From contig NZ_FWXS01000005.1 in the NCBI RefSeq assembly GCF_900176425.1, positions 225,376 through 289,375 of the forward strand: a DNA stretch of 64,000 nucleotides, given 5' to 3'. Source of the stretch: Moheibacter sediminis (GTDB lineage: Bacteria > Bacteroidota > Bacteroidia > Flavobacteriales > Weeksellaceae). Below the pieces are notes generated by a model. That model was given only the letters and a program-made list of their open reading frames with translations, did not search any database and was not told the origin of the DNA. Below, piece by piece: positions 28,476 through 36,591 of this stretch; positions within the stretch are counted from its first letter, which is position 1, and each line of letters opens with the position of its first letter. The translations under genes and the position numbers were made by a program.

Positions 28476-29024
28476 TTAACATATTTCTAAAATAGTTTGT
28501 CCGATCTTAATTGATTTTCCGATTTTTAAAATTAATTCATCATCGGGATTGATTTCTTTGTCTTCGATGTAAGTTTTGTTTAAACTTCCCAAATCCTGAA
28601 TCGTGACTTTTTGTGTTTTTGGATTTAATTTTAATTTGCAATGTTTTGATGAAACGAATTTGTCGGGAATGTTGATCCTTTGAAATTTCTTTTGATCTTC
28701 GTCCAAGAAAACTTCGCTTATCAATTCATTTCCGCGCCCGATGATGATGATCTCTTCATCCAATTTGATGAGGCGTTTAAGCTCTTCTTTGACATTTACT
28801 TTTAAATATAATTCATTGATAGAAGGTGCTTTGCTAGAAACCAATTCGGTTGCCGTCTTGAAATTATTATAAATGTCTTCTCTTATTTTCAGTACATTGA
28901 GTTGAATTTTGTTGCCGCATTTTGTACAAACATGAATTTTTTTCTCTTCATTTCCCCTGAACCAATCGGGAGAAATGCTGTTGATGGTTTCACATTTTTT
29001 ACATTTATAATTGAAATTTTTCAT
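28476..29024 (-). CDS. zinc-ribbon plus FHA domain protein
   Basis: A 182-residue soluble protein. Residues 1-42 hold a four-Cys zinc ribbon (YKCKKCETINS ... HVCTKCGNKIQ). After a helical linker, residues about 90-180 form an FHA domain with the motif IGRGNELISEV, then KFVSSKHCKLKLNPKT and DLGSLNKTYIEDKEI. These match the GR..., S..H and N-T conserved positions of phosphothreonine-binding FHA modules. Together with the kinase and PP2C genes upstream it is a likely reader of threonine phosphorylation. Confidence 0.88.
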   Translation of the reverse strand: MKNFNYKCKKCETINSISPDWFRGNEEKKIHVCTKCGNKIQLNVLKIREDIYNNFKTATELVSSKAPSINELYLKVNVKEELKRLIKLDEEIIIIGRGNELISEVFLDEDQKKFQRINIPDKFVSSKHCKLKLNPKTQKVTIQDLGSLNKTYIEDKEINPDDELILKIGKSIKIGQTILEIC

Positions 29025-29050
29025 TTTCTTATTTTAATAATTTGATGAAA

Positions 29051-29710
29051 TTATTTATTCCAACTGCAATTGCATTTCGGACATCCGCCGCGTTCTTTCC
29101 AAAATCCCCAGCTTTTGTTGATGAGTTCGTGTTCACATTTCGGGCAGAGAATTATTTTTGAATATTGTGCATGGAGAATTTCCAATTGGTTTTTCAGTTT
29201 CGTATCATTGGTTGTAAATGTCGCCAATATACCACCTAAAATTCCCGTCACAACCATCAAAGTCGAACGCAAAGTACCGTCAATAATTCCGTCAGGAAGG
29301 AAAAAAATTACCGCAATCATTCCCAATGTAATTCCGGCACGAATGAGAATTGGTTTTAATTTGTAGGTGTTTTTGAGTTTGGAAGATTTGGCATTGAATT
29401 CGTCGTAATATTCTTTAATTACATTAAATTCCTGTGTGAAATCAAGTTGGTTATTTCTTTTGAATTCTTTGATTTTTTGGTTCAATTCATTTGTGTCAAT
29501 CAGGAATTTTCCCAATAAAATTTTGTCCGATAAATTGATTTTTTTACTAACAATTTCGGTGTCGTTTACAGTTATTCCATTTGCGGAATCCATATCCTGA
29601 ATCGTCCAAATTCCCTGTTCGTCAATTTCAATCTGTGCATGAAAATTACTGACTGTCGGGTCGTCAATCACGTAATTATTGTTCTCGTTTCTTCCTATTT
29701 TGAATACCAT
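29051..29710 (-). CDS. FHA domain membrane protein with C-terminal zinc ribbon
   Basis: A 219-residue protein with the FHA domain at the N-terminus (residues 1-75: KIGRNENNNYVIDDPTVSNFHAQIEI, DMDSANGITVNDTEI). A charged linker and two TM helices (about residues 123-165) follow. The C-terminus holds a zinc ribbon with two CPKC pairs (ILCPKCEHELINKSWG ... GGCPKCNCSW). It has the same parts as its downstream neighbour in reverse order, with a membrane anchor added. It probably tethers phosphorylated partners to the inner membrane. Spacing to neighbours is 12 and 26 nt. Confidence 0.88.
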   Translation of the reverse strand: MVFKIGRNENNNYVIDDPTVSNFHAQIEIDEQGIWTIQDMDSANGITVNDTEIVSKKINLSDKILLGKFLIDTNELNQKIKEFKRNNQLDFTQEFNVIKEYYDEFNAKSSKLKNTYKLKPILIRAGITLGMIAVIFFLPDGIIDGTLRSTLMVVTGILGGILATFTTNDTKLKNQLEILHAQYSKIILCPKCEHELINKSWGFWKERGGCPKCNCSWNK

Positions 29711-29722
29711 AATTATTTCAAT

Positions 29723-30376
29723 TTAATACCACATAACTGCTTTTTTCAGCCTTTTGATATACAATGGACTGATGATTAATTCCAATTCATTTTTGGAATT
29801 TAGGTTAACTGAACTGCCTTTAATTTTGGAAACTTTATCGATGTTGATGATAAATGATTTTCCAATGCGTTGAAAATTGGGAGCCAAACATAATTTTTTT
29901 TCCAAAGCATTGAGCTGAAATGTGATTGTTTTTTTGAGTCCGGTGGAAAGAAAAATTGTGGTGTAATTTCCTTCGCCGATGCAATAACAAATGTCTTTGA
30001 TTTCGATGATGTCAACGCCTCCTTTGAAGTTGATTTTCAATTTTTTAGGTAATTCCTTATATTCGTGTTTGTACATCAATCTGTCCTGAAACAAAGTGAA
30101 ATTCGGGTACAATTCCATTTTGGGTAAATGCAGAAAATGAAGTAAATTAGCCTGCCAAGCCAATTTAGAAATTTCTATATTTTCAGAAACCAAAACAACG
30201 TTGAGCGGTAAATGTAATTGTGTGATTTTTCTTAGCAACAGACGGTTCTGTGCTGTATCGTTTTCGAGATAAATAAATGCCAATTCGTTAGCTACATATT
30301 TTTCTAAATTAATTAATTCATTTTTAATGATTTGGGTAAGTTGTTGGTTGGCGAAATTATAAAAACTATTTTCCAT
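29723..30376 (-). CDS. LytTR DNA-binding regulator with atypical N-terminal domain
   Basis: A 217-residue protein. Residues about 115-215 are a LytTR domain (VDIIEIKDICYCIGEGNYTTIFLSTG, ALEKKLCLAPNFQRIGKSFIINIDKVSKIKG). Residues 1-105 look like an alpha/beta domain in the position of a receiver (LAFIYLENDTAQNRLLLRKIT, LNVVLVSENIEISKLAWQANLLHFLHLP). I see no Asp in the place of the phosphoacceptor and no clear Lys/Thr pair. It may therefore respond to binding or Ser/Thr phosphorylation, not to a histidine kinase. Its start lies 3 nt after the Sel1 gene stop. Confidence 0.82.
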   Translation of the reverse strand: MENSFYNFANQQLTQIIKNELINLEKYVANELAFIYLENDTAQNRLLLRKITQLHLPLNVVLVSENIEISKLAWQANLLHFLHLPKMELYPNFTLFQDRLMYKHEYKELPKKLKINFKGGVDIIEIKDICYCIGEGNYTTIFLSTGLKKTITFQLNALEKKLCLAPNFQRIGKSFIINIDKVSKIKGSSVNLNSKNELELIISPLYIKRLKKAVMWY

Positions 30377-30379
30377 AGT

Positions 30380-31402
30380 TTAGCGATTTAACAAAGCTAA
30401 ATTGTCACACCCTGTTTGACTTCCGGCATCGCAGCCCTTTTTGTACCAAGATTTTGCTTTGGACACATCTCTTTCGACACCTTCGCCCACGTCGTACATA
30501 TAACCCAAGTTTGTCATTGCGTCTCCGTTTCCAACGTCAGCCCCTTTTCTATACCAATAAAGCGCTTCCGCAAAATTTTGTTTTGTGCCGTAACCATGTT
30601 GATACAAATAGCCTAAATTAGTTAATGCAACTGCATTATTGAGCTTTGCAGCTTCTTCGTACCAGTACTTTGCTTTTTCATAATCCTGACTGATTCCCTG
30701 ACCATATTGATACATATATGCGATGCTTGCCATTGCATTGGCGTTATTTTCATTGGCTTCAATGGCTTTAATATGCCATTCCAATGCTGTTATATAATCT
30801 TGGGTAACTCCCAAACCATTGCTGTATGCATACCCTAAATTGCTCATCGCGATGTCGTCACCCATATTGGCCGCCGTTTCATACATGTAAAGGGATTGTT
30901 CATAATTTTGACGAACCCCTAATCCATTCTGATACATATAACCTAAGTTTGTGAAGGCTGATGAAACTCCTTTTTGAGAGGCTTTGCTGTACCAATTGAA
31001 TGCTTCTTTGTAATCTTGCGTAACACCTAAGCCGTATTGGTAAAGATAACCCAGCGAAAACATATTTTCCGGACGGCTGTTGGTGTCGTATTTCAGAAAT
31101 TCAATAGCTTGTTTACTCAATTCATTTGACAATGTGAATTTGTTTAAGAGTGCACTAAAAAGTGCTTGTGTATAAAGGTCTAAACTCTTTTTGGACAAAG
31201 TTTGCGGGGTGATTTTATCTTTCTGGATCGCCACTGAAAAGTAGGTCAAGTTTGAAGTAAACCCTTTCTGGTCTCCTGTATTTGCGGCATTTAATGCATT
31301 ATTTAGGAAATCGATGTAATCATCTTCCTGTGCTGAAATCGAGAGTGGTAAGCTGATCAAGCAAATGAAGATTAATAATTTTTTGAATTGAAACGTTTTC
31401 AT
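30380..31402 (-). CDS. exported Sel1-repeat protein
   Basis: A 340-residue protein with a signal peptide (about residues 1-24), then a helical region and about six Sel1 (SLR) repeats of 36 residues in residues 110-335. Examples are LGYLYQYGLGVTQDYKEAFNWYSKAS and LGYMYQNGLGVRQNYEQSLYMYETAA. Such solenoids bind proteins. The predicted periplasmic location suggests it pairs with the extracytoplasmic part of the membrane kinase encoded just upstream. It is 28 nt downstream of the kinase gene. Confidence 0.88.
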   Translation of the reverse strand: MKTFQFKKLLIFICLISLPLSISAQEDDYIDFLNNALNAANTGDQKGFTSNLTYFSVAIQKDKITPQTLSKKSLDLYTQALFSALLNKFTLSNELSKQAIEFLKYDTNSRPENMFSLGYLYQYGLGVTQDYKEAFNWYSKASQKGVSSAFTNLGYMYQNGLGVRQNYEQSLYMYETAANMGDDIAMSNLGYAYSNGLGVTQDYITALEWHIKAIEANENNANAMASIAYMYQYGQGISQDYEKAKYWYEEAAKLNNAVALTNLGYLYQHGYGTKQNFAEALYWYRKGADVGNGDAMTNLGYMYDVGEGVERDVSKAKSWYKKGCDAGSQTGCDNLALLNR

Positions 31403-31430
31403 TTTTAAATTGTTTTTAGAAGAATATTAA

Positions 31431-33713
31431 TTATTGCACACAGTTTAGAAGATTTTTAGCTTCCGTTCCATTTGGATTGTATTTCAACGCATTTTTCAAT
31501 TTCGCTGAAACCTGAGACTGACAAGTTGAATTCGCTTTACAGCCTTCGCAGCCGTCAACGCTTACCATATTTTTTGCCCAATTCAGATCCTTGTTGTACT
31601 GAGCCATGTCGGCATCGCTGATTTTATTTTTGTTGTCTTCTTTTTTCGTATCCTTTTTAAAATCAGCGATTTTGTTTCTCGCATCTGAAACGTATTTACC
31701 GCCTGGATATTTGTTGATATAGTTTTGGTAAGACTTTTCTGTATTGGTTTTCTTTGCAGTATTCCAATCAGTTGTTTCTTTTTCGGAAGAAATCGTTTTG
31801 TTAAGTCCGTCGATGCGTTTTTTGATTTTAGTTCTTTCTGAAGCAGCATCAGCAGGAATTGTGCTCAATAAAGATTTGTATTGAGTAATTGACTGCGCAG
31901 CCGATTGTGCATCTTCATTGTTTAAAATATCATCAAATTTATCATTGAATTCAGATTTCCAATCCACGCTTGGATTTGTTGAATTCAAAGCTACAGTAGA
32001 ATCAGCAGTTACTTCAATCGGCATTTCAGCGATTATTTCCGAATTGTCAGCAATTGTATCATTTGCAATATGATTGTTATTTAAAACTTCGTTCTGATTT
32101 CCGGAGAAAATACCCATCGCGTACAAAATTCCTCCAATCGCGACCAAACCAACAACGGCAGCGACAATGACTCCATTTTTTGACTTTTTCTTCGGAATCA
32201 TTGCAGAAATCTCCTCTTGTTTTTGGGTTTCCACTTTCGGAGTTCCTACTTTTACGGGTTCTTCCCTTTTTACTTCCGGATTTTTTGGTGTTTCTAAAAG
32301 TTGCGTCGCTTCCGGCATACCGATGACTTCCGGTTTGGGTGCCGGAGGGATTGGCGTTGAAAGTAATTCTGTTTCGCCTTTTTCATCGATTAAACTTTGC
32401 GTGGCAGCAGCTTCCGCTTGTCTTTTTTCTTCTAATTTTAAATTAATTTTTTCCTGACAAAATTTAATTTTTTCATCAACTTCAGTTTTCTCAGGAAATA
32501 ATTCTTTGGCACTTGAAAAATAATCAATCGCCATTTCAAATTCCTCTGCCGAAGCCATATCTGAGCCTTTTTTGAAGAGGATATTGTATTCCTTATTTTT
32601 TCTTTCTAATTCAACTTCTTTTTTCAAATCGTCTTCCAATTTTAGTAAAGTTGAAGTTTTCAAAAATTCCTGCTGTGCAGATTTTATCTTATTAAACGCT
32701 TCGTGAACATTTTTATCAGCAATTAATTGATTGATTTTTGAAATTTGGATTTGATAATCATTTTCCTTCTTTAAATCTTTTTCAAATTCCTCCGCTGATG
32801 AATACCTTTCATTGTAAAAAGGCGCAATGGATTTGATGACAACCGCATCCAGATAATCGGTAACCGAAGCATCTTTTTTGAATTCCGAGGGAGGAATGAT
32901 TTTTTCGCGGCCTGTGCTGACCATACTGCTCAAAGGCGGTTTTTCACCCGTCAATAAATGGAACAAAGTCGCGCCCACAGCGTAAGTATCAAAAGTCGCA
33001 TCGAAGGACTTAAGATTATCAATGTCGCCTTGTTCGTTAGGTGAATAATGCTTTTTTCTTCCGGTTACGATTTGACTCGTTGTGGATGTGATATTATTTT
33101 GAACATTGTCGTAAGAAAGCGCCGAACCGAAATCGATTAAAATCGCATTGTCATTGCTTTTGTCAATCAAAACGTTGCTTGGGCTAATATCCAAATGGAG
33201 AATTTTTTTGTCAATTTTGGTATGGATGTAATCTACCGCATCTAAAATCTGAAAGATATATTTCAGCGCAGTTTCTTTGTCTAGAAATCCTTTTTCTTTG
33301 AGCATTTCTTCCAAATCGGTGCTATCGATGTAGTCCATCACCATGTAAGCTGTTTCGTTTTCATGAAAAATGTCGCGTGTACGGACTATATTTCGATGCT
33401 TTAGACCACGGATAGTTTTCCCTTCGTCGATTTGATTTTTTACAAGTTTCTGAAATTCAGTTTTTTTATCTACATTGGAAATGCTGATCAATCCCGTTTG
33501 CTCGTCACGATTGCAATAATCGTTGTAATATAATTCTTTTATGACAACCGTTTCGGGATTTCTTGCTTCTACAAATTCTTCCCCAAATCCTGATTGTTTA
33601 AAATAACCAATTTCTTCTGCCAGATAGGTAATTCCAAATCCACCTTGTGCAATGAATTTTGTTATTTTATACTGGTTTCGGTTGAGAATTGTTCCGTCTT
33701 TTAAAATGCTCAT
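31431..33713 (-). CDS. membrane eukaryotic-like Ser/Thr protein kinase
   Basis: A 760-residue kinase. The catalytic domain (about residues 15-320) has the Gly loop IAQGGFGITY (21-30), the ATP-binding Lys59 in VVIKE, HLD175 in HLDISPSNVLI in place of HRD, and D194-F-G. The P+1 region reads GRKKHYSPNEQ. A TPR-like helical section (about 345-430) and a Pro-rich stretch follow, then a single TM helix (about 516-537) and an extracytoplasmic part of about 220 residues. That part has repeated helices and a Cys-rich segment near the end (GCEGCKANSTC). The catalytic residues are complete, so it is probably active. It follows the PP2C gene by 29 nt. Confidence 0.92.
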   Translation of the reverse strand: MSILKDGTILNRNQYKITKFIAQGGFGITYLAEEIGYFKQSGFGEEFVEARNPETVVIKELYYNDYCNRDEQTGLISISNVDKKTEFQKLVKNQIDEGKTIRGLKHRNIVRTRDIFHENETAYMVMDYIDSTDLEEMLKEKGFLDKETALKYIFQILDAVDYIHTKIDKKILHLDISPSNVLIDKSNDNAILIDFGSALSYDNVQNNITSTTSQIVTGRKKHYSPNEQGDIDNLKSFDATFDTYAVGATLFHLLTGEKPPLSSMVSTGREKIIPPSEFKKDASVTDYLDAVVIKSIAPFYNERYSSAEEFEKDLKKENDYQIQISKINQLIADKNVHEAFNKIKSAQQEFLKTSTLLKLEDDLKKEVELERKNKEYNILFKKGSDMASAEEFEMAIDYFSSAKELFPEKTEVDEKIKFCQEKINLKLEEKRQAEAAATQSLIDEKGETELLSTPIPPAPKPEVIGMPEATQLLETPKNPEVKREEPVKVGTPKVETQKQEEISAMIPKKKSKNGVIVAAVVGLVAIGGILYAMGIFSGNQNEVLNNNHIANDTIADNSEIIAEMPIEVTADSTVALNSTNPSVDWKSEFNDKFDDILNNEDAQSAAQSITQYKSLLSTIPADAASERTKIKKRIDGLNKTISSEKETTDWNTAKKTNTEKSYQNYINKYPGGKYVSDARNKIADFKKDTKKEDNKNKISDADMAQYNKDLNWAKNMVSVDGCEGCKANSTCQSQVSAKLKNALKYNPNGTEAKNLLNCVQ

Positions 33714-33742
33714 TTTTGTTGTTTTTTAGTTTTGGCAGAATT

Positions 33743-34459
33743 TTATTGTGAAATTTTAATTACGATTGCTGTGAAATTATCGCTTGATTTTTCCCGGCAA
33801 TTATTTAGAATTAATTCCTGTAAATTTTCGATTGAATTATTTTCTAAGAAATTATTTTGGATGAACCCATCATCGATTCCTTCCAAAATTCCATCTGAAC
33901 AAAGCATGAAATAATCGTTTGTTTCTACAGAATCGATTTCATTTACATCTATATATGTATTGTTTTCAGAACCTTGAATCGCTCTTGTAATCTGATTTCT
34001 TTTAGGATGCGTCAGGGCTTCTTCAGGTGTTAAAAATCCACTCGCAACCAATTCATTTACAAAGCTATGGTCATTGGTTTGAAATAAAATTTCTCCGTTT
34101 CTGACATGGTAGACGCGGCTGTCACCGATGTGCCCTATAACTGCTTTTCCCGAAAATAGTTTTAATAAGGTTAGGGTAGTAGCCATACCTTTTGCGTCAG
34201 GATTTTGCATAGTGTATTCATCAAATTTTGATTCACATTGAATTAAAGTTTTTTCAATTCCTGTCAAAGAAAAATCGGATGTTGCAGATAAATATTCGGA
34301 AAAATATTCACATGCTTTACTGCTTGCTACTTCGCCTTTGTTACTTCCGCCTACGCCATCACAAACGAGGAATAACCCCGATTCTTGATCTGTGTAAAAA
34401 GAGTCTTCATTGTAAGGTCTTTTTCCGTCTTCTGAGATTGTAAAGTAGTTCGTTTTCAT
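33743..34459 (-). CDS. PP2C-type Ser/Thr protein phosphatase
   Basis: A 238-residue phosphatase with the PPM metal-binding motifs: RPYNED (14-19), VCDGVGG (32-38), GHIGDSRVY (109-117) and CSDGI (about 188). No regulatory or TM segment is present, so it is cytosolic. It is the first gene of the minus-strand signalling train and should reverse phosphorylation by the kinase encoded directly after it. No clean TAnnTTTG promoter was found in the 284 nt upstream. Confidence 0.93.
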   Translation of the reverse strand: MKTNYFTISEDGKRPYNEDSFYTDQESGLFLVCDGVGGSNKGEVASSKACEYFSEYLSATSDFSLTGIEKTLIQCESKFDEYTMQNPDAKGMATTLTLLKLFSGKAVIGHIGDSRVYHVRNGEILFQTNDHSFVNELVASGFLTPEEALTHPKRNQITRAIQGSENNTYIDVNEIDSVETNDYFMLCSDGILEGIDDGFIQNNFLENNSIENLQELILNNCREKSSDNFTAIVIKISQ

Positions 34460-34743
34460 AGATGTGGGTTAAAATTAGTGAAATTTAAAAATGCTTTGTT
34501 AAAAATTCTATGAAAAGATGGTTTTACTGTACATAATACTATTTTGGTCAAAAGTCCGTAATTTTTGAATGAAATAAAATACGACAAATGGCGTATTTTT
34601 TTGATTAGGAAATTAAATGTTTTGCGTGAATTAATTCAAGATTAAAATATAGAATTTTAACAATTAAAATGAATTTACAAATACAAATTGGTACATTTTT
34701 AGATTTAGGAAGAATTGTTTAATTCACTCAAAATTTATGCGCT

Positions 34744-34980
34744 ATGAATTTATTTGTCATTCAATCTGAAAAATTCTCTGATAATCATTTTTTTATAGTA
34801 GATGAAAACAATTTTCAAGAAAAAATTGTGAATAATAGTGTTCAGTACAGACGGCTTCAAACAGAAGAAGAATTAACAACACTTGAAATTTATCAAAATG
34901 GCGGAAACGAGAAATTTGAAATTATCAAGGGAAAGTCTTATGATTTTTTCATAGCATTGATCAAAAAAACATTTCGTTAA
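34744..34980 (+). CDS. small hypothetical protein
   Basis: A 78-residue protein without signal peptide or TM segment. It contains alternating polar and hydrophobic strands (HFFIVDENNFQEKIV, TLEIYQNGGNEKFEIIKGKSYDFF). I do not recognise it. It diverges from the PP2C gene and is followed by a convincing terminator, which supports it being a transcribed gene. Confidence 0.5.
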   Translation: MNLFVIQSEKFSDNHFFIVDENNFQEKIVNNSVQYRRLQTEEELTTLEIYQNGGNEKFEIIKGKSYDFFIALIKKTFR

Positions 34981-35005
34981 TTTTTAATGTGAAAAAGAAA
35001 TAAAA

Positions 35006-35033
35006 AAGCCGCTTAACTGCGGCTTCTTATTTG
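35006..35033 (+). terminator. rho-independent terminator after the 78-aa gene
   Basis: The hairpin AAGCCGC-TTAACT-GCGGCTT is followed by CTTATTTGTT, 25 nt after the stop of the small upstream gene. It also has an A-rich 5' flank, so it may work in both directions. Confidence 0.8.
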
Positions 35034-35047
35034 TTGTGAATCCTGAT

Positions 35048-35400
35048 TCAATATAGAACTGAACTAATTTCATACAAATCTGTAGAGTCAGAATTTGTCC
35101 AGCCGTATTGAGTGATTTCATTTTCATCGAAAGCAAAAAGTTTATTTTGGTAAATGATTAAATCTTTATAATTCTTATTGATAGAATGTACCAAAACGGG
35201 TTCTTCCGGATTTTCAATTGAGAATATTTTTAAGTCATCATCACAAACCAATAAATAATTACTGTGCGTTTTTGGCTCTCAATTCCAAATCAGCGTCAGA
35301 TCTGAATTCTTTTGCCAGTTTTAAATTGTGTTAAAAATAAAATTTTGAAGAATCCAATTCATTTTGAGTCAAATAATGATTGCCCAGTTTTGAATGAATG
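35048..35400 (-). pseudogene. degraded fragments: TPR-like piece and a beta-repeat C-terminus
   Basis: Two reading-frame pieces lie end to end on the minus strand. The upstream one (about 35400-35275) reads KLGNHYLTQNELDSSKFYF, a stop codon, then NLKLAKEFRSDADLELRAK, which is TPR-like. The downstream one (about 35280-35048, other frame) reads NYLLVCDDDLKIFSIENPEE and ends in a normal TGA; it resembles repeat units of LVIVD/beta-propeller-type proteins. The in-frame stop and frame change mark them as relics, possibly of two different genes. No intact start is seen. Confidence 0.5.
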
Positions 35401-35449
35401 AATTGTAATGATTTAATGAAACAGCTTAGAAATCAGATTTTATTTGAAA

Positions 35450-35620
35450 TTAAGTTTTGCTGTATTTCTTTTTTCTCCAAAAAATCAATGCGATTCCGAG
35501 AATCCAGAATCCGATGAACGGCACCAATAAATTAGTCATTCGCAAAGAAGATTTTTCGAGTTTAACTTTGGTTTCGTTCAGACTTGGAATTTCTAATTTC
35601 CGGTTTTTTAAATTTAGGAA
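35450..35620 (-). pseudogene. C-terminal fragment of a single-TM protein
   Basis: An open stretch of 56 codons with no start of its own reads RKLEIPSLNETKVKLEKS, then a TM segment (NLLVPFIGFWILGIALIFW) and a basic tail RKKKYSKT before the stop. It looks like the last part of a larger membrane protein whose upstream portion is missing. A resemblance to C-termini of gliding/ABC-associated proteins such as GldG is only a guess. Confidence 0.4.
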
Positions 35621-35673
35621 ATCCTATCGGAACTTGGCAATAAGATTTGCGATCAAAAAAAGCAATTCGTCCC

Positions 35674-35811
35674 ATGACTGCATTTCAAATAACAAACATG
35701 GATACCGGAGCAAGATATGATGGGAGACTTACCATAGTGGATGTTCATACAAAGGGATTTTGGAAATCCGATCCTGTGCAGGAATTTTACGGAATAAGGG
35801 AATTTAATTAA
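35674..35811 (+). pseudogene. short orphan coding fragment
   Basis: A 45-codon open frame (MTAFQITNMDTGARYDGRL ... FYGIREFN) that may extend upstream by about 10 codons without a start. It has a folded-protein composition but is far too short for a domain, and its surroundings are other fragments. Family not recognised. It is most likely the C-terminal relic of a transferred gene. Confidence 0.3.
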
Positions 35812-35897
35812 TAGTAACTCCCCATAAACACGGTTGCGGCAAACAGATTCTGTTAAGATGATAGCTCTGTTGAACGGCACGATCTTTAAACTCCTTA

Positions 35898-35940
35898 CTG
35901 TAAAAAATTTTCTTCATTTTCCTAAGTTAATTTTTTACAG
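35898..35940. repeat. 12-bp perfect inverted repeat
   Basis: CTGTAAAAAATT and AATTTTTTACAG are perfect inverted copies separated by 19 nt. AT-rich arms make a factor-binding site, a weak terminator or an element end all possible. No gene is directly attached. Confidence 0.5.
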
Positions 35941-35990
35941 CTTTATCATGAATTATTCTGTCCGAATAAAGGTAGCAAGATCATAATCTT

Positions 35991-36191
35991 TTGTGTTTAA
36001 AATGTTATACAATCCTGTTACGCTTTCCTTTCTCCTTTCTCTGCTGTGGTTTGTTACGCTTCCCCTCGCAAGACATTTTTCAAAAGAAAAAAAGGAAAAA
36101 AAGAAAGCAGAGGAATAGTGGGGTTACGAGGCGATGGGCGTGCTATAAGTCCCAAAAGGGTGGCAGCGCAGTAGACTTTTTAATCCTATAA
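35991..36191 (+). pseudogene. possible mobile-element primase fragment (CHC2-like)
   Basis: The last ~20 codons of this open stretch (RRWACYKSQKGGSAVDFLI) resemble the W-x-C/D...GKGG...I-DF pattern at the end of CHC2 zinc-finger primases carried by Bacteroidota plasmids and conjugative transposons. The upstream half is low-complexity polypurine and probably noncoding. Base composition is richer in G than the flanks. This is a weak call. Confidence 0.2.
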
Positions 36192-36298
36192 GGGGGTATT
36201 CACCTTATGAGAACTAAATAATTAAGTCGGCAGAACAATCCGTTTCCTAAGAAGTTTCAATTCTTTTGTTAACTGTTCCGTATGTCAACCAATTTCGA

Positions 36299-36478
36299 TT
36301 AATGTGTAAATTTGAAGGAATTATCTAAACATAATATCAAAACACATAGCCATTTGTCATTTTCTTTCTCATAAACATCTGTAATCCATTTGTCAACTTC
36401 TATTCTTTGTCCTTTTCAGGTTACGGTATTTTGTCCATGACTAGTATAAGGCAATGTCACCATAGACTTTAACCCGCT
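36299..36478 (-). pseudogene. SnoaL/NTF2-like gene remnant
   Basis: A 60-codon minus-strand frame reads SMVTLPYTSHGQNTVT, a TGA stop, then KGQRIEVDKWITDVYEKEN and DKWLCVL. The segment V.KG.R.EVDKW.TDVYEKEN.KWLCVL is typical of small SnoaL/DUF4440 proteins near their C-terminus. The internal stop and missing N-terminal half make it a pseudogene. Confidence 0.55.
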
Positions 36479-36493
36479 ATTTTTAAAAATAGC
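36476..36493. repeat. 18-bp perfect palindrome
   Basis: GCTATTTTT-AAAAATAGC is a perfect palindrome at the edge of the SnoaL-like remnant, about 70 nt upstream of the promoter of the next gene. It could be an operator or chance in AT-rich sequence. Confidence 0.4.
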
Positions 36494-36562
36494 TTGTTTG
36501 ATAAGTTTTAAAGTTAAGCAAGTTTAGACAGATAAACAGAATGAGTTAAATTAATAATTGGT

Positions 36563-36570
36563 TAACTTTG
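36563..36570 (+). promoter_or_regulatory. -7 box for the following T9SS protein gene
   Basis: TAACTTTG fits the TAnnTTTG consensus, 22 nt before the ATG at 36592. A -33 element is not clear. Confidence 0.45.
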
Positions 36571-36591
36571 TAGTATTAAAATACTTAGGTT

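Noticed and set aside
35038..35048. 11-nt match (GAATCCTGATT) to the T-arm of tRNA-Arg, as a possible island boundary
   Set aside because: It is in inverted orientation relative to the tRNA, too short, and overlaps the end of a coding remnant; a site-specific insertion would leave a direct repeat.
36026..36114. Pyrimidine-rich and purine-rich stretches as a possible CRISPR or triplex element
   Set aside because: No regular repeat-spacer structure; only loose polypurine/polypyrimidine complementarity.
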